NCBI GenBank assembly: GCA_003008705.1
Contig: PDUO01000014.1
Location: forward strand, 594,696 to 658,695
Length of the DNA stretch: 64,000 nucleotides
Direction: 5' to 3'
Source of the DNA: Pezicula radicicola
Lineage: Eukaryota > Ascomycota > Leotiomycetes > Helotiales > Dermateaceae
This document shows positions 1 through 10,890 of the stretch, piece by piece; within the stretch, counting starts at the first letter, position 1; each line of letters opens with the position of its first letter. The notes under the pieces are model-generated. The model ran no database searches. It was not told the origin of the DNA and saw only the letters and a program-made list of their open reading frames with translations. Position numbers and translations under genes: made by a program.

Positions 1-241
1 GAAGTTTACGGTATGTTTTTTGATATCCTTTCTCTTCTTTCATGTTGAACTTTTTTGCTGATTCTTGATGTAGAAAGGTATGTGGGCTATGATAGCTATG
101 TGTATTGCATTAGCTATGTGGTGTACCGGATTACTATATTTGACAGCTCGAACAGAGAAGAACCGGATTACAGAACAGGAAACTGTTATGCCTGAGAAGA
201 CGGACTTTGAAGCTGTGGCTGCTGGACCGGAAAAGGTTTAA
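1..241 (+). CDS. C-terminal end of a membrane transporter (partial, probably MFS type)
   Basis: Only the last two exons are in the window. A short exon (1-10) is followed by a 63-nt intron (11-73, GTATGT...TAG) and a terminal exon (74-241) ending in TAA. The visible 59 residues contain one strongly hydrophobic helix starting MWAMIAMCIALAMW, then a charged cytoplasmic tail (TARTEKKRITEQE). This is the usual ending of fungal major-facilitator permeases: a last membrane segment and a short acidic or basic tail. The family call is inference, because no diagnostic motif lies in this fragment. The reading frame is supported by the absence of stops and by the helix; the other two frames give no membrane segment. 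Confidence 0.55.
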
Positions 242-2854
242 TCTCGCTTGTTTCATCTGTTTGAAATATGGTTGTCTATATAGTATGAATGGTGGTTGAA
301 GAAAAGACTAAGTTTTGATTGATGATCGCTGTGCATTTTTTTTATGATTAATATTGAGTTTGATATCAGATACTTGATTGGGTCGTCTTGTCCATTTTGG
401 GGAGAAGTGGAATTTGTTTTCTAGACGTAGGTATAACGATCACTAGCGTTGAAGCTGAAGCTGTTATATTCATTGTCGTTATCAAACCAGTTAACTAAAA
501 TGTGTACATCGGTACAATGTATTAGCCCAGAAGAAAATTAAGAAGAAAATTAAGAAGATAAGGTAAGATAGGTAGATAGGTATGTAGGCAAATTAAAATG
601 CCCGGAGCAACGTCCTCACTAAAGGGAAAGAACTCTCATTGTTATTTCCTAAATCAGTTTTCGAATCACACCTGAGCATAACTTGTGTTTCTGATAAATG
701 AATCCTCTAATTAGGTTGTATGTGGTTTACCTGGCTACCTTATGTTGGTAAGGTATATGGTAAAGTGTTCCTTTTTCGAACAGGTGACTTCAGTTCGTCG
801 AACTCACTTTCTGCTCGAGAAGTTGACCCCAACTTCTTTAGCAAGGATTTCAAAAACCTGCTAAGCAATGGGACTTACCCAAACTAGTAATCTAGGAATT
901 CATCTTGTCAAATCCTTGGTAGCCTAGAGCGTAAGAAGAAAATAGTCAAAGGTAGGAGGCTAAAAATCAACAACCGAGCACCAAAAAACAAAACAAAAAA
1001 GACAAAACATGCACCAAAAACCCTAAAGTCAAAAGAAACATCAAAACAATCTCTTAGAAATCAAATAAAAATAGCAAAACTTTGTCATCGAAGCTTCCGA
1101 TGAAGCTCCTCTAAAGAAACCCCTCTGATATGGGATTTTTTTCGTATGCGTATGCGGGTGTTGGCGAACCTTAATGTTATTCCTCCTCTTAAACAGAATT
1201 TGACCCGAACCACTGACCTTAAGTGCGTACGCCTTTTCTGTTTGTTGAGATAGAAGTGGTTATTTTGATATTTGACGGGGTTGGTTTGTTGGATTGGTGA
1301 ATAGCTAAGGTTTACTTGCCAATTTTGGCGCTAGTCGAGGTGGCTCTTTCCTTTTTGAGAAAGTTCTGTGGTTCAAAGCAGGACGAAAGCAGGGGAATAC
1401 CACGAACTCATACAGCGATAATCTACACCAAAATTGGGACATCTACGAGGGAATACACATGCTGTTTGTATATGACCGATAGCACCATATACAGGTTGCC
1501 AACACTATCAACTTGAGGCCGTTACTCGATTCATATCGAACTTAACAGCATTTGAGAAACGGAAACGATGCAAATGGAGAGATTAAAGGGCAAGAGTATC
1601 CTTCATCCACAGCACCCCAACCCCAAATATGGTCTGGTTTTAGCACTTCAACCATTTTATTCAATGGCTAATAACTATCTCTTTCTTCTGCTTCTTCCAA
1701 GAGTCTTACTGGAGCACTTTTTTGTCCGCTATGTTATTTAGGTATATTTAAATCTTGCCTTTTTAATCTCATTTCTGTGTCATTTACCATTTGTACTCAA
1801 ATTAGTTACAAAAGTCATTTTCATTTGGACTATGACTAGGTAGCTCATGAGTCTTTTCTTACTATGGCACTAGTAGCACCACGTTCGATTTTAAGTATCC
1901 GACCAGGCTATTTCATAATAGTAATTGTAATAGTAATTGATGAATGAAATATTTCCATGTGCTAGCCCAGCCGGATTCTCGATCAAGAGCTTTGCAACAT
2001 ATGACTAGTTGATCCTGTTCCATAGTAGCGGGCGCTTAGGTGAAACCTTTCAAGCCTGATACACTGTAAAAAGCACTCACGCCATAGGTTCTAAGCTTTT
2101 TGTCTGCATTTAAATGACCAAGGAGAAGGATCACTACTCAAGACCCTTCATAAAGTCCAACAGCAGCATTATCGACGACAATTAAGCGAGCAATCTCTAT
2201 TCAATCACTTCGCAATAATAGAGTTACTATTCTTTATATATACTTTCAATCTTGATAAAAATGACAATATATATGCATTTAGCGCTATATACATTATAGC
2301 TTCTATTTTTAGGGCATACTAGTCTTTAGAATGTAATTTGATTTAGTCAAGCACGTGCCTCGCCCAGTATTTTCATCTGGTCTGAGTATTCCTAGCGGGC
2401 ACGAAAATCAACTAGACAGCTTTCACAAGACAAAGGTTTTGATCTCGACTACCTAAAACTGGCCGAATCACCCTAGTCAATAGAGATACGAAAAACTAGC
2501 AAGCTGTACATAAATTAGAAAAAGATAGTCTGTGAACAAGTCAACTAAGGTGCAGACCTAGAGGGAACTGGTAGGTAAATTGAGTCAGAGGACTAGTTTA
2601 GCTAAATTTTTATTTCAACTGAGCTATGTTCTGCACTGTTATAAAAAAACTGGCATTTCCGTCCCTTTAGTCAACTTCTTTCTATCAACTATACACGCAT
2701 CACTTTCAATAATTACATTTAATAGTTGCTCTTTAGGACTCTCCGCCTTCGAAGCATCTATCCACATAAACAGTACCATTTTCTGACCAACAGCTAAAGA
2801 CAACTCCAAAAAACAACTTGGTTCGCCCATCAAAACAAAGTCAACCTTGGCAAA
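242..2854. other. gene-poor intergenic region
   Basis: No convincing coding sequence. Short open frames (for example near 1316-1516 and 2580-2786) lack plausible starts, composition or splice context. A purine-rich simple-sequence stretch (AAGAAAATT units running into GATAGGTA-like units) occupies about 530-590. The rest is AT-rich and holds the 3' UTR of the upstream gene and the promoter of the gene starting at 2855. Confidence 0.6.
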
Positions 2855-4686
2855 ATGAGTACAGCAAATAGCAACGTGTTGGTAAGTCTACACCCCCCTA
2901 ACTCTCATTTATTCTGTAATAATTATTGAACAAATATTAATGTTGTATCTATATTACAGAATCAAATGCCATCGTCAACACCACGCCCGCGGACACTACT
3001 TCCAGATTCCCGCCCTAAACGTCAAGCAAATACCAACGCGGGCGTAAATGCCAATCCTAATCCAGCTACCAACCACAACCAAGCTATCAACCACAACCCA
3101 CCTGTCAACCCTAACCAACCTATGAACCCCAACCAAGCCATCAACAATAACCAAACCGTCAATCCTATCCCAGCTGTGGTTCCTACCAACACCGCTACTC
3201 CATTAGCACAAGCTTCTGGATCCAGCCAACCACCAACCCCAACAACGTTAGCTGCAACCGTTACCCACGCTAGTAACCCGTCGACGCCAACTTTAAGTCC
3301 AGCAGCTTCATCAACCTCGACAGACAACTCTCAAAAGAAGGGTACCAAGCGGCCCTTATCAGAAGAGAATTTCGTTGTCAACGTCGACGGCGACCTAAGA
3401 ATAAGAGATGTAAACACCCTAACTAACCTCACTACCGAGGAACGGACCGGTTACACTGCGGCTGTAGAGAGTAAGTAAACCTTAACACAAATATTTGCTA
3501 ATCCACTGACACTTTCTACTAGAATACCAAGATTATTTCGATGGCGACAAGTTATTTGGTCGTGACGAACACGGCCACATGAGAAACAAAGAGATCGCCG
3601 CGTATATAAATGGCCTCCGGGGCCGAGAAGCTTATAAGAAGCCTCGTAACCTTTCTCAGATCATGTGTAGAGAGGCAAGGAAGTTGATAGACTATTGTGA
3701 AGCGAACGATACAGGACGAGAGGTATGTCCCCTCTACTTTCAATTCTTATTTTCCCGATGTTGTTTCAAGAGTTAAACTAATTACTGTTATTGTAGTTTG
3801 GGCAAGTTCTCGCTGCGAGTCAAGCCAGAGCGGAAGCTAGGACACAAAAGGCTGCCGCCACAAGAGAGAGAAATCAGCGGGCTAAAGAAGCGATCGGAGA
3901 GATAGGAGCGACAAGACGGTGCAATAAGCGAGCTAGAGAAACAATAGAAATGACAGGAGCGATAGAAGCGTCAGGAGAGACAAGCGAGCGAGCTGGCCAA
4001 GACTCTATTGGTCTTGCTTCTCCTCCCAAGAGGCAAAAGATCTCACAGCAAACTAGAGAAGCGTCTTATGATAGCGATGCGACTATTTCTTGCAAAGCTG
4101 AAGAAGAAGAGGAAGAAGCAATACCTCCTCCCAAGATTGGGGCCCGACCAGTACTAGGTTGTAAGTAGTACTCTCCTCCACAATGTAAGAGTGCAAGTAT
4201 TAACAATTTATAGATAACTCTTCCTCATCAGCAGCTCAAAAAATCATCGAGCCAAGGAAGAATAAGAAGAAGAGTACTTCCGCCAAAACTGCCCAACCTC
4301 CAACAATTGCTGTTGAGCGATCGCAGTTTGGAAGGATGGATATAGATGCCAATAATTCGACAACTGCACCACCTACTGCACCCATAATTCGGCAACGTAA
4401 TCAAGGCTGGACGTCTATAAACAGACCGGCTCCTCCCCTACCGATGGATGTAAATACCAATGATCCGACAACTCCGTCATCTTCTTCACCAACTGTTCAA
4501 CCACACAATCAGGATTTCACGCCTATGAACAAGCCGGTTTCTCCCAAACCTAAGCGTCGGATCTCTGACACGCCGCAGATCAAGAAGGTTCAAGAAAAGT
4601 GGGAAAAGAGCCTCTTCGGTGCCAATCGCGAGACAAGAGAAGTCATAGAGGCAGCGGAAGCGCTTATGCAGCTGAGTCGTGGTTAA
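2855..4686 (+). CDS. uncharacterised low-complexity 524-aa protein, probably nuclear
   Basis: Not recognised as a known family. Five exons (2855-2881, 2960-3470, 3523-3722, 3797-4160, 4214-4686) join in continuous phase to exactly 525 codons, which is strong internal support. Order of parts: an Asn/Pro-rich section (about residues 33-80) built on a roughly 7-residue N-P/H-N-Q-A/P-x repeat; a Pro/Thr/Ser-rich linker; a compact conserved-looking core encoded by exon 3 (starting KYQDYFDGDKLFGRDEHG, with Cys and basic residues); a basic Ala/Arg/Glu-rich segment probably forming a helix or coiled coil; a basic PPKRQK motif resembling a nuclear localisation signal followed by a run of acidic residues; and two imperfect copies of an M-D-x(2-3)-N-x-TT-P unit near the end. 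The final approximately 40 residues look helical (EKWEKSLFGANRETREVIEA). Nuclear location is inferred from the basic motifs only. Confidence 0.7.
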
Positions 4687-5328
4687 GATTTTGTTATTTG
4701 AGTTTGTTTTTCATCCGAGTTTGGATCGTGTTCTTTTGAGGGGATCTTTATGGCTGATAGGCGGCTATTATCTATGGGTTATTTTGTATATATTAGGAGG
4801 AAAATGAAAATGTCTGAGGGATACTTACCTTTATGGGTAAAGGAATACAAACCAAGTCGACTGTCATGGATGATATAATAGAAAAATAAAATAAAACTAA
4901 TAAATCTTTTATAGTTTTGGGGTTGAGAAGTGGCTTTCTCTCATCCACACTTGCTGGTGATGATCGGTGAATATTTAGTCCTCTGGAATGCTGCTCAGAT
5001 CGTTGTTCATGTTATGCTTGAGCTACACTGATGACTTGGAGAGAGACGAGGGGGGTCGATTGTCGGGTGTTGAAAACATAATGACACTTCCTTACGACTT
5101 GTGAATTTTGAGTGACAAGAGCCAAAGAGTATGCACGCAGCCACGTCGTGTATCATGCAACTCCAATCTGGCAAGATGGGCGGTGACACGTTCGGGTGAC
5201 AGGCGGTAAGAAGGGAAGTCTCATTCTCATTATCATTAAAAATATATGTAAGTATTTTTAAGTCTTGGTCGCGTTACTATCATCGTGAAAAGAGTGAAGT
5301 CCAGTTGAGAGGATACCACCATTTAAGT
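4687..5328. other. convergent 3' flanks, no gene seen
   Basis: AT-rich interval between two converging genes. It should contain both 3' UTRs and polyadenylation regions. No open frame of interest. Confidence 0.6.
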
Positions 5329-6365
5329 CTAATGATGTGATAACTGGAAGTAGCTGGTGTAGTTTGTTGGTAGACCGCCCTCGTGCAGACCACCTCCTGG
5401 AATATATATCTTATTGCCAATTGCTACTCCAGCAGTCCCGTGCCTTGGGATATCCATCGACGCATAGGATGCCCATGTATTTGTCGCAGTGTCATAAGCC
5501 TGATTTTGTGGAAAAACACCAGAGGCAGTATCTTGATCTCCTTCTCCGCCGATGGTGAAGATCTGGGTGCCAATGACTCCAGAAGCACAACCGCCACGAG
5601 CTGTTGGCATGGATGCTAAGGACGTGGTCCAGCAGTTGCTTTTGAGATCATAAGAGAAGACTGTGTTCTTGGTGTTGTTGTGTCCATATGCTCTGCCACC
5701 AAGGATATATAGCTTGTTGTCCACCAAACCAACCCCGGCATGATCTCTCAGCTCAGGCATATCCGGGAGGATCGCGAAGTGCTTGGTTGCGACATTGTAT
5801 GATGTAAAGACGGAGATTGTGTCCTCCTCGTCATCGGTAAGGTTGTGTTTGCCAAGCCTCCAGCCAGATACACAATAGTACCGCTGACACCAACGGCTGC
5901 ACTCCCGCTCCAACGGCCTTCAGGCAACTCGCCAATTGCCGTCCATATGTTTGACGTAGGATCATACTCGAAGCAGGTTCCACTTGCGTTCCAGAAGGTC
6001 GCGCTGCTACTTACAGTAGTCAATCCACCGAGGACATAGATTTTGCCATTGACGACAGCAGAGTTGGGATGATTGAGAGGTATAGGCAAATCAGCGACGG
6101 TAGTCCAAATATTCGCGGAAATTATGTATTTTTGCACCGTGGTGACGGTCGGAAAGGTTCCATCGGCCTCTGCGTAAACTCCTCCGATGATATAGATGGT
6201 GTTGTCGTCAAGTTTGACTGCACCGTGTTCTTGTCGTGGTTCCACAGCTATTGGGGCGACAGCTGTCCATGACCCAGCTGCAGTGTGGCTGTCACGGGAT
6301 TTGGTTGCGATACTGGAAACCAATCCCGCCAAAAGGAAGAAAGTTGACAGAGCAATGAGAAACAT
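5329..6365 (-). pseudogene. secreted Kelch-repeat protein, broken by a frameshift
   Basis: Starts at the ATG at 6365, which places a clean signal peptide (MFLIALSTFFLLAGLVSSIA) at the N-terminus; an upstream in-frame Met would bury it. The product carries Kelch blades recognisable by repeated IY(I/V)(I/L)GG motifs (IYIIGG, IYVLGG, VYLAGG, LYILGG, IFTIGG, IYIPGG) with the Trp spaced as in Kelch beta-propellers (NIWTTV, NIWTAI, NCWTTS, NTWASY). The frame used for the first three blades and that used for the last three differ; they overlap near 5748-5913, and the switch must fall about 5835-5850, just after the VYLAGGL blade. One extra base there would restore a continuous propeller. No intron of suitable length and phase bridges the break. 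Either a one-base loss in a decaying gene or a sequencing/assembly error. Function of secreted Kelch proteins of this type is unknown; galactose-oxidase-like copper residues were not identified. Confidence 0.75.
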
Positions 6366-7328
6366 GATGGAGGTGTATGGGGATCGGAACGAGTGGGATA
6401 AAGGATAAATTTGAGTGAGGTGGAGTACCATGCAGCCATGTCACTACCCGCCCGAACTGGTGGCGGCTTCCATTGAAAGCTCATGCAGAAACCAGGAAGG
6501 CTCACTTCGACAATTGGTCTTGAGTTCTACCTAACAAATATACCTTTCTGTCTTGCGCGCATACGGACTAAATATAATAAGTTACATAGGATTTTTCTCT
6601 CTCTAGCTGCGAAGCTTATACTATAATCCCTCGATAATTAAGTTCATCAATTGAAATAAAAGTTGGCGAGAAGGTTTGTAGACAAAAATAAGGTGTATCG
6701 CAAAACTATAGGGCTTGTAAGAAAGCCGAGTTTAAGCGAGATGTGCTGAAAATAATAGGGGGAGTGCGCTGTAAGTTTAGGCTCTCCATAGTGAGGATTT
6801 TCAGGTCTTTCTGGGTCACACATTTCTGCTTATGTTACAGTCGTTTACTTCGTACAGTAAGTAAATTTCATTTGATTTGTGGTAGATAAAGAATTAGGTC
6901 CTCCTACACAGAAAGGATTTGGAATAAAGTAAGGTCGTAATTTGGGTACAGGGTGGGCGTTGGGAGGGTCTGATGAGCCTAGGTATGTATAATACTGTAG
7001 TAATGATTGCGCTGTAATTATAAGCTTCCAAGCCTAAATTAGAAGGGTTCAGTATATTCGTATTCGAGCATTCGAGCACAGTTTCGCCCGCGCCCGTCAT
7101 CCTAACTTTTCCTGGAAATTATCGCAACCTCCATTTATGAAAACAGTAGCAGTAAATTGTCACTAAATTTGCAGTATAAATGTGTTTGCATATCATCATA
7201 AAAATATGCGAGTTTGTGTGCAGTAGATAGAAATAATTCGTTATTCATTTCATTCCTCGTAAAAATCCATCCGAAAACCCGATCAACCATTCGAACATAC
7301 CCATGTATTTCTAAAAGGTATCTAGTAT
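6366..7328. other. intergenic, no gene seen
   Basis: Holds the promoter of the Kelch gene and the 3' flank of the small gene ending at 7329. Short frames around 6894-7100 are not supported by composition or splice signals. Confidence 0.55.
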
Positions 7329-7650
7329 CTAGAACTTGTTGATCTCATCGTTGACCAAGTTGTTAACCTCGGGGTCCAAACCAGCTGGCATGCCTTCCTT
7401 GCTGGCGAATTGATCCACGGCTAGAAGAAAGGGAGCCAAGTTAGCTGTCTTGTACCTCTATTGTGATTCGTTTGAATGATAGACGTGTTGGTGAGGAACG
7501 AGTTTTAGAGATAAACTTACCAGAGTCGACCAGGGTATCCTCAGTCTTGTCATTGCTGCCATTGGCATTGTTGGCGTTGTTGTCGCCGTCGTTTCCACCC
7601 TGTCCAGTCATATCGTTCTCGATATCCTTGAAGTCCTCTCCGAGACCCAT
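7329..7650 (-). CDS. small conserved-looking 73-aa hydrophilic protein
   Basis: Two exons, 7521-7650 and 7329-7420, separated by a 100-nt intron with a GTAAGT donor and TAG acceptor; together exactly 74 codons. The protein begins MGLGEDFKDIENDMTGQGG, has an Asn/Gly/Asp-rich middle, and ends with an amphipathic helix-like tail (VNNLVNDEINKF). It is acidic, lacks Cys, signal peptide and membrane segment, and so is probably cytosolic or nuclear. Small fungal proteins with a G-x-x-x-D-x-x-K start and an NxEINKF-type ending exist, but I cannot name a function. The splice model is well supported because the frame changes from low complexity to a well-structured tail exactly across the junction. Confidence 0.65.
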
Positions 7651-8816
7651 GTTGATTTTGTTTGGTTGGTGGAAAAAAAGGTTTGGTTTCTATTGCGATC
7701 GTGAACAATTAGCATTGATTCCATCTTTCATTCAATTTGATCGAGATGGAAGTTCTTACAGTCTGAGTGATGGAAGTGAAAGTTGATGAGCAGATAGTGA
7801 GTGTTAGAGGAGGAGAGCCAAGAACATACTTATAGCTTGGCAAAGCTTGACAAAAAGCTTGATTTTCTGTCAAACACCCCTCGGTAAGAACTCCCCACCC
7901 AATGCAGAAACGGTGCGTCACTCTTCCTTCATCTGGATTCTTAGAGGCAAATTCAGCCGAAACTTGCAGTTACAAAAGCTTGAGGTAATCAAGTGAAAAT
8001 AGATCTGATTCGTCCTTGTGGCTGACTATCTAGAGCTATGGCATACGAGAGATAGGCTAGTCGTATGCGAGGTTGGATGGGATTGATGAACCCTGATTCT
8101 CCATATTGGTCTAGCCCTGGAGATATCGCTGACGCAGGGTTCGATTACCTATCAGTGATTGAGGGGTTTTAGATAAGAGGTTTCGCGCCATCACTTTGCA
8201 TTGATTCTTTTGCTCATTTCCAGGAAATCTGAGGGATTCGACTGGGATATAACGTCATTGATGTGCGCCATCTTGTTTGTGGAGTTTCAATATCGTGGAT
8301 TGATGATAACTGCTACAACTATGCTTTACTTTCATGTGAAGAGTAAAGGCTGAGAATAGAGCAATACCAGTATTTTCAAGACTTCAATAGCCTTCCTCTC
8401 GCACCAAACTTTTACAATACTGGTAAATTTTTAATTGCGGGCTCCTTGTAAGGGAGTTGTTGCATGCGATTGTCATGATATTTTTTGTTCTGCCTGAACT
8501 GTTCAAGTTCATTTCTATCGCAAGCATGGAAATCTAGGATGGCTCAACATTGTTATCTTGTATGCAGTGTATGCTAGACTACGGCTCGAGAGAACAAAAT
8601 CGGCATATTCGCCCGAGTGTTTCTTGCTAGTGTTGGTCATGATAGTAGTACAGACATGGAAGGCTGTGAATTACCACAGTTAAGTGAATCTAAAGACTTG
8701 ATAAAGTTGAGCTGTGCTAACAATCTCATGATTAGTTTAATTCATGACCATGGCATTGGATTCATCAACTAGATGCATTCACGTACGATGTGCCGTTCCA
8801 TGAGAGCTCAGCAACT

Positions 8817-9000
8817 GACTTGGGTAACTTGGTTAATTTGGCTTGAGAAATTCGGCAAATTTGGTGAAGGATATACGGAGGATTTCCCAAGTGGGCAAAA
8901 TTATTCAAATTTACCGCCCTCAAGGCGCTGCACTTTTCAAATCAAACAAAGCCAGTTACTCGAATCGAGTGAGCTGCTCAAATTAAGTTACCCAAATCAA
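8817..9000. repeat. imperfect terminal inverted repeat, MITE-like
   Basis: The left arm (8817-8838, containing TTGGGTAACTT) is mirrored by the right arm (8980-9000, containing AAGTTACCCAA). A core of 11 bases is perfect and the flanks match with a 4-base gap. The 184-bp element size would suit a miniature inverted-repeat element. I could not identify a convincing target-site duplication. Confidence 0.35.
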
Positions 9001-9713
9001 CTCGTTTATAGAACTTGTTGGAACAAAGTTGAATTGTTGGCAAAAGCGTTCCTTGTTTCCAATCTTATATCCAAAGTCATGCAATCCCAGCGTTTATTCG
9101 CTCACAAAGGAAGAGCATCAATGCTGGACCCGATTAGTGTCTAAAACACAAGACGAAGAATTTAGAAAGAATCAGAGGCGGCTTACAATTCCTTCAGAAG
9201 TTTTGAGAACTTCGAGAGAAATCTGATCTACTTGTTGCCACTTGCGCTGCAATCCTTTCCACATGTGTTCCATCTTCCTTTCCATTCATAGTTGCATTTC
9301 AACTGCAGTTGTTTACTTTCATTGGTGGTTGTAGTAAGTAGTATATGCAGACTTGGAAGGAATGAGTGAGAACATATTCATTAATCGATATATTAACTTT
9401 ATGCTGTGCTGGTGCTCTGCTCGAACTTCTTTGGAAGATGGAGTCGTCTAGTTGATACCTACGAGTACCTAGGTAGGGACGATGCGAATTTCCACAACAG
9501 GCAGCAGGTGCAAATTGACTGACTTACTGTAAAGTTACTCAACAATATTTACAGAGCGGTAGGTCGTTGCTCTATATATAGGTAGTGTAGGCTAAAGTAG
9601 ATTCTCACAAGAATCACGGTATGTAATCAAGTGATCCCATATTGTACGGAAGGTACTCAAGTCTGGCTTCTGTCCAGTCACTTTAATTGATGCAAAGTTT
9701 TATCTCATAGATC

Positions 9714-9797
9714 AGACTCTATTTCGATAATTCACTTTATCGCTTATTATAACTAACCAATTAGAGAGCGAAAAAGCGAATTCTCGATAGAGAGTCT
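9714..9797. repeat. long imperfect hairpin (about 32-bp arms, 18-20-nt loop)
   Basis: The arm 9714-9745 and the arm 9765-9797 are reverse complements over about 32 positions with roughly eight mismatches; shared blocks include AGACTCT, CGA-AATTC and TCGCT. Several differences are single transitions. This could be a transposon end or a fold-back remnant. Confidence 0.5.
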
Positions 9798-10047
9798 AAG
9801 GAATTATAGTTCCGACTTTAGTGTAACTTTCTTTGATTTCTTAATTTTCGATCACTATTTTCAACAATATACTTTACCTATTAAATCAACTCTAAATTTA
9901 ATACTAGTAGGCTTATTTGAAAGCGCTTTAATGACTCTATATATCTAATCGTACAAAGCTAACATTCCCCTAAGTAGAGCCCTAAATTAGAGCCTACGCA
10001 AAGCCTCCTAAGGCCACGAACTAGAGCCACCCAGAGCCACGAATTAC

Positions 10048-10101
10048 ACTACCCGCATTACCCGTAGTACCCGCATTACCCGCATTACCCGCATTACCCG
10101 C
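10048..10101. repeat. 9-bp tandem repeat (ATTACCCGC) x 6
   Basis: Six adjacent 9-bp units (10048, 10057, 10066, 10075, 10084, 10093), the last three identical and the first three each differing by one or two bases. Related degenerate units continue to about 10120. The block is non-coding and C-rich on this strand within an otherwise AT-rich region. Confidence 0.85.
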
Positions 10102-10205
10102 ACTAAGCCGCACTACCCACCTACCCCTCTGAATCGACGAAATATAAGGATAGCAATTAATTAATTAATTGTCTGAGGATCGTATAGGCTCGGAGACCGT
10201 TAGAG

Positions 10206-10223
10206 TATATATATATATATATA
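10206..10223. repeat. (TA)n microsatellite
   Basis: Nine uninterrupted TA dinucleotides, followed shortly by a second shorter TATATATAG run. Confidence 0.8.
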
Positions 10224-10890
10224 GTCGTATATATAGTTGCGTTGTAGAGATTAAGGAGGAGGAGGGGGGGTTGAGGGGCTTTAACTGCCGAACCCCTTTT
10301 CACAGCTCGTTTGCACTTTCTGATATCAAATCATAGATCAGACACAAATATCTTCACAGCCGTCTCTCGCGATTTTCGGGCGCCGGTGAAAGAGCGAAGT
10401 GCGAGGATTCCAAGTCACTGGAAAGCCGAGTGCGCGACCAGCGGACTGACAACCTGTTGCTTAGAAAGATCGTATCGATATATTCTATACAGGGTTTTAG
10501 GATACTGCGATTTAGGCTTGGCCATGTTTTATAGCCGATTACTATTGATGCACGGGTTTAAAGGTGTTTAGGCGCATTTCTGCATTTAACAGTTTATCCG
10601 TGGTGCATTTTGTCTCCCGATGTACGTAATGCTCGCTTAATGGGTCAAGTACCGACAAGAAGGAGAGCGGTCAATGGCCTACTCGTACTGGGGACAAATA
10701 AACGCTAATTAGGTGACGAGCCACGTTAAATTTAACGTTTATTCATCCTTAATACGAGTATACTGTAAGAATTAAGGCAACCTGATGTCATGCGCTATGA
10801 ACAATCCGTCATCACTGTTTAATATAAGAGTCCCCTAGACCCCCAACTTTATGTGAGTTCAAGACATACGGCAATTTTAACTACATCAAC

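Larger units (their letters stand above)
7651..10890. other. 3.2-kb gene-poor, repeat-bearing region
   Basis: No supported gene. The longest frame (8773-9144) overlaps an inverted repeat and reads as low-quality sequence. The right half (about 9350-10600) is very AT-rich with interspersed inverted and tandem repeats listed separately, a pattern typical of decayed transposable elements in fungal genomes. No transposase, integrase or reverse-transcriptase motif was visible in any frame. The final 100 bp serve as promoter for the amidohydrolase, with a TTTAATATAAGAG TATA-like stretch near 10818. Confidence 0.5.

Noticed and set aside
8140..8165. GGGTTCGATTACC resembling a tRNA T-loop
   Set aside because: Stem pairing fails and no cloverleaf can be formed around it.
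8773..9144. 123-codon open frame on the plus strand
   Set aside because: It overlaps an inverted repeat, has no recognisable domain and its sequence is unlike coding DNA of neighbours.
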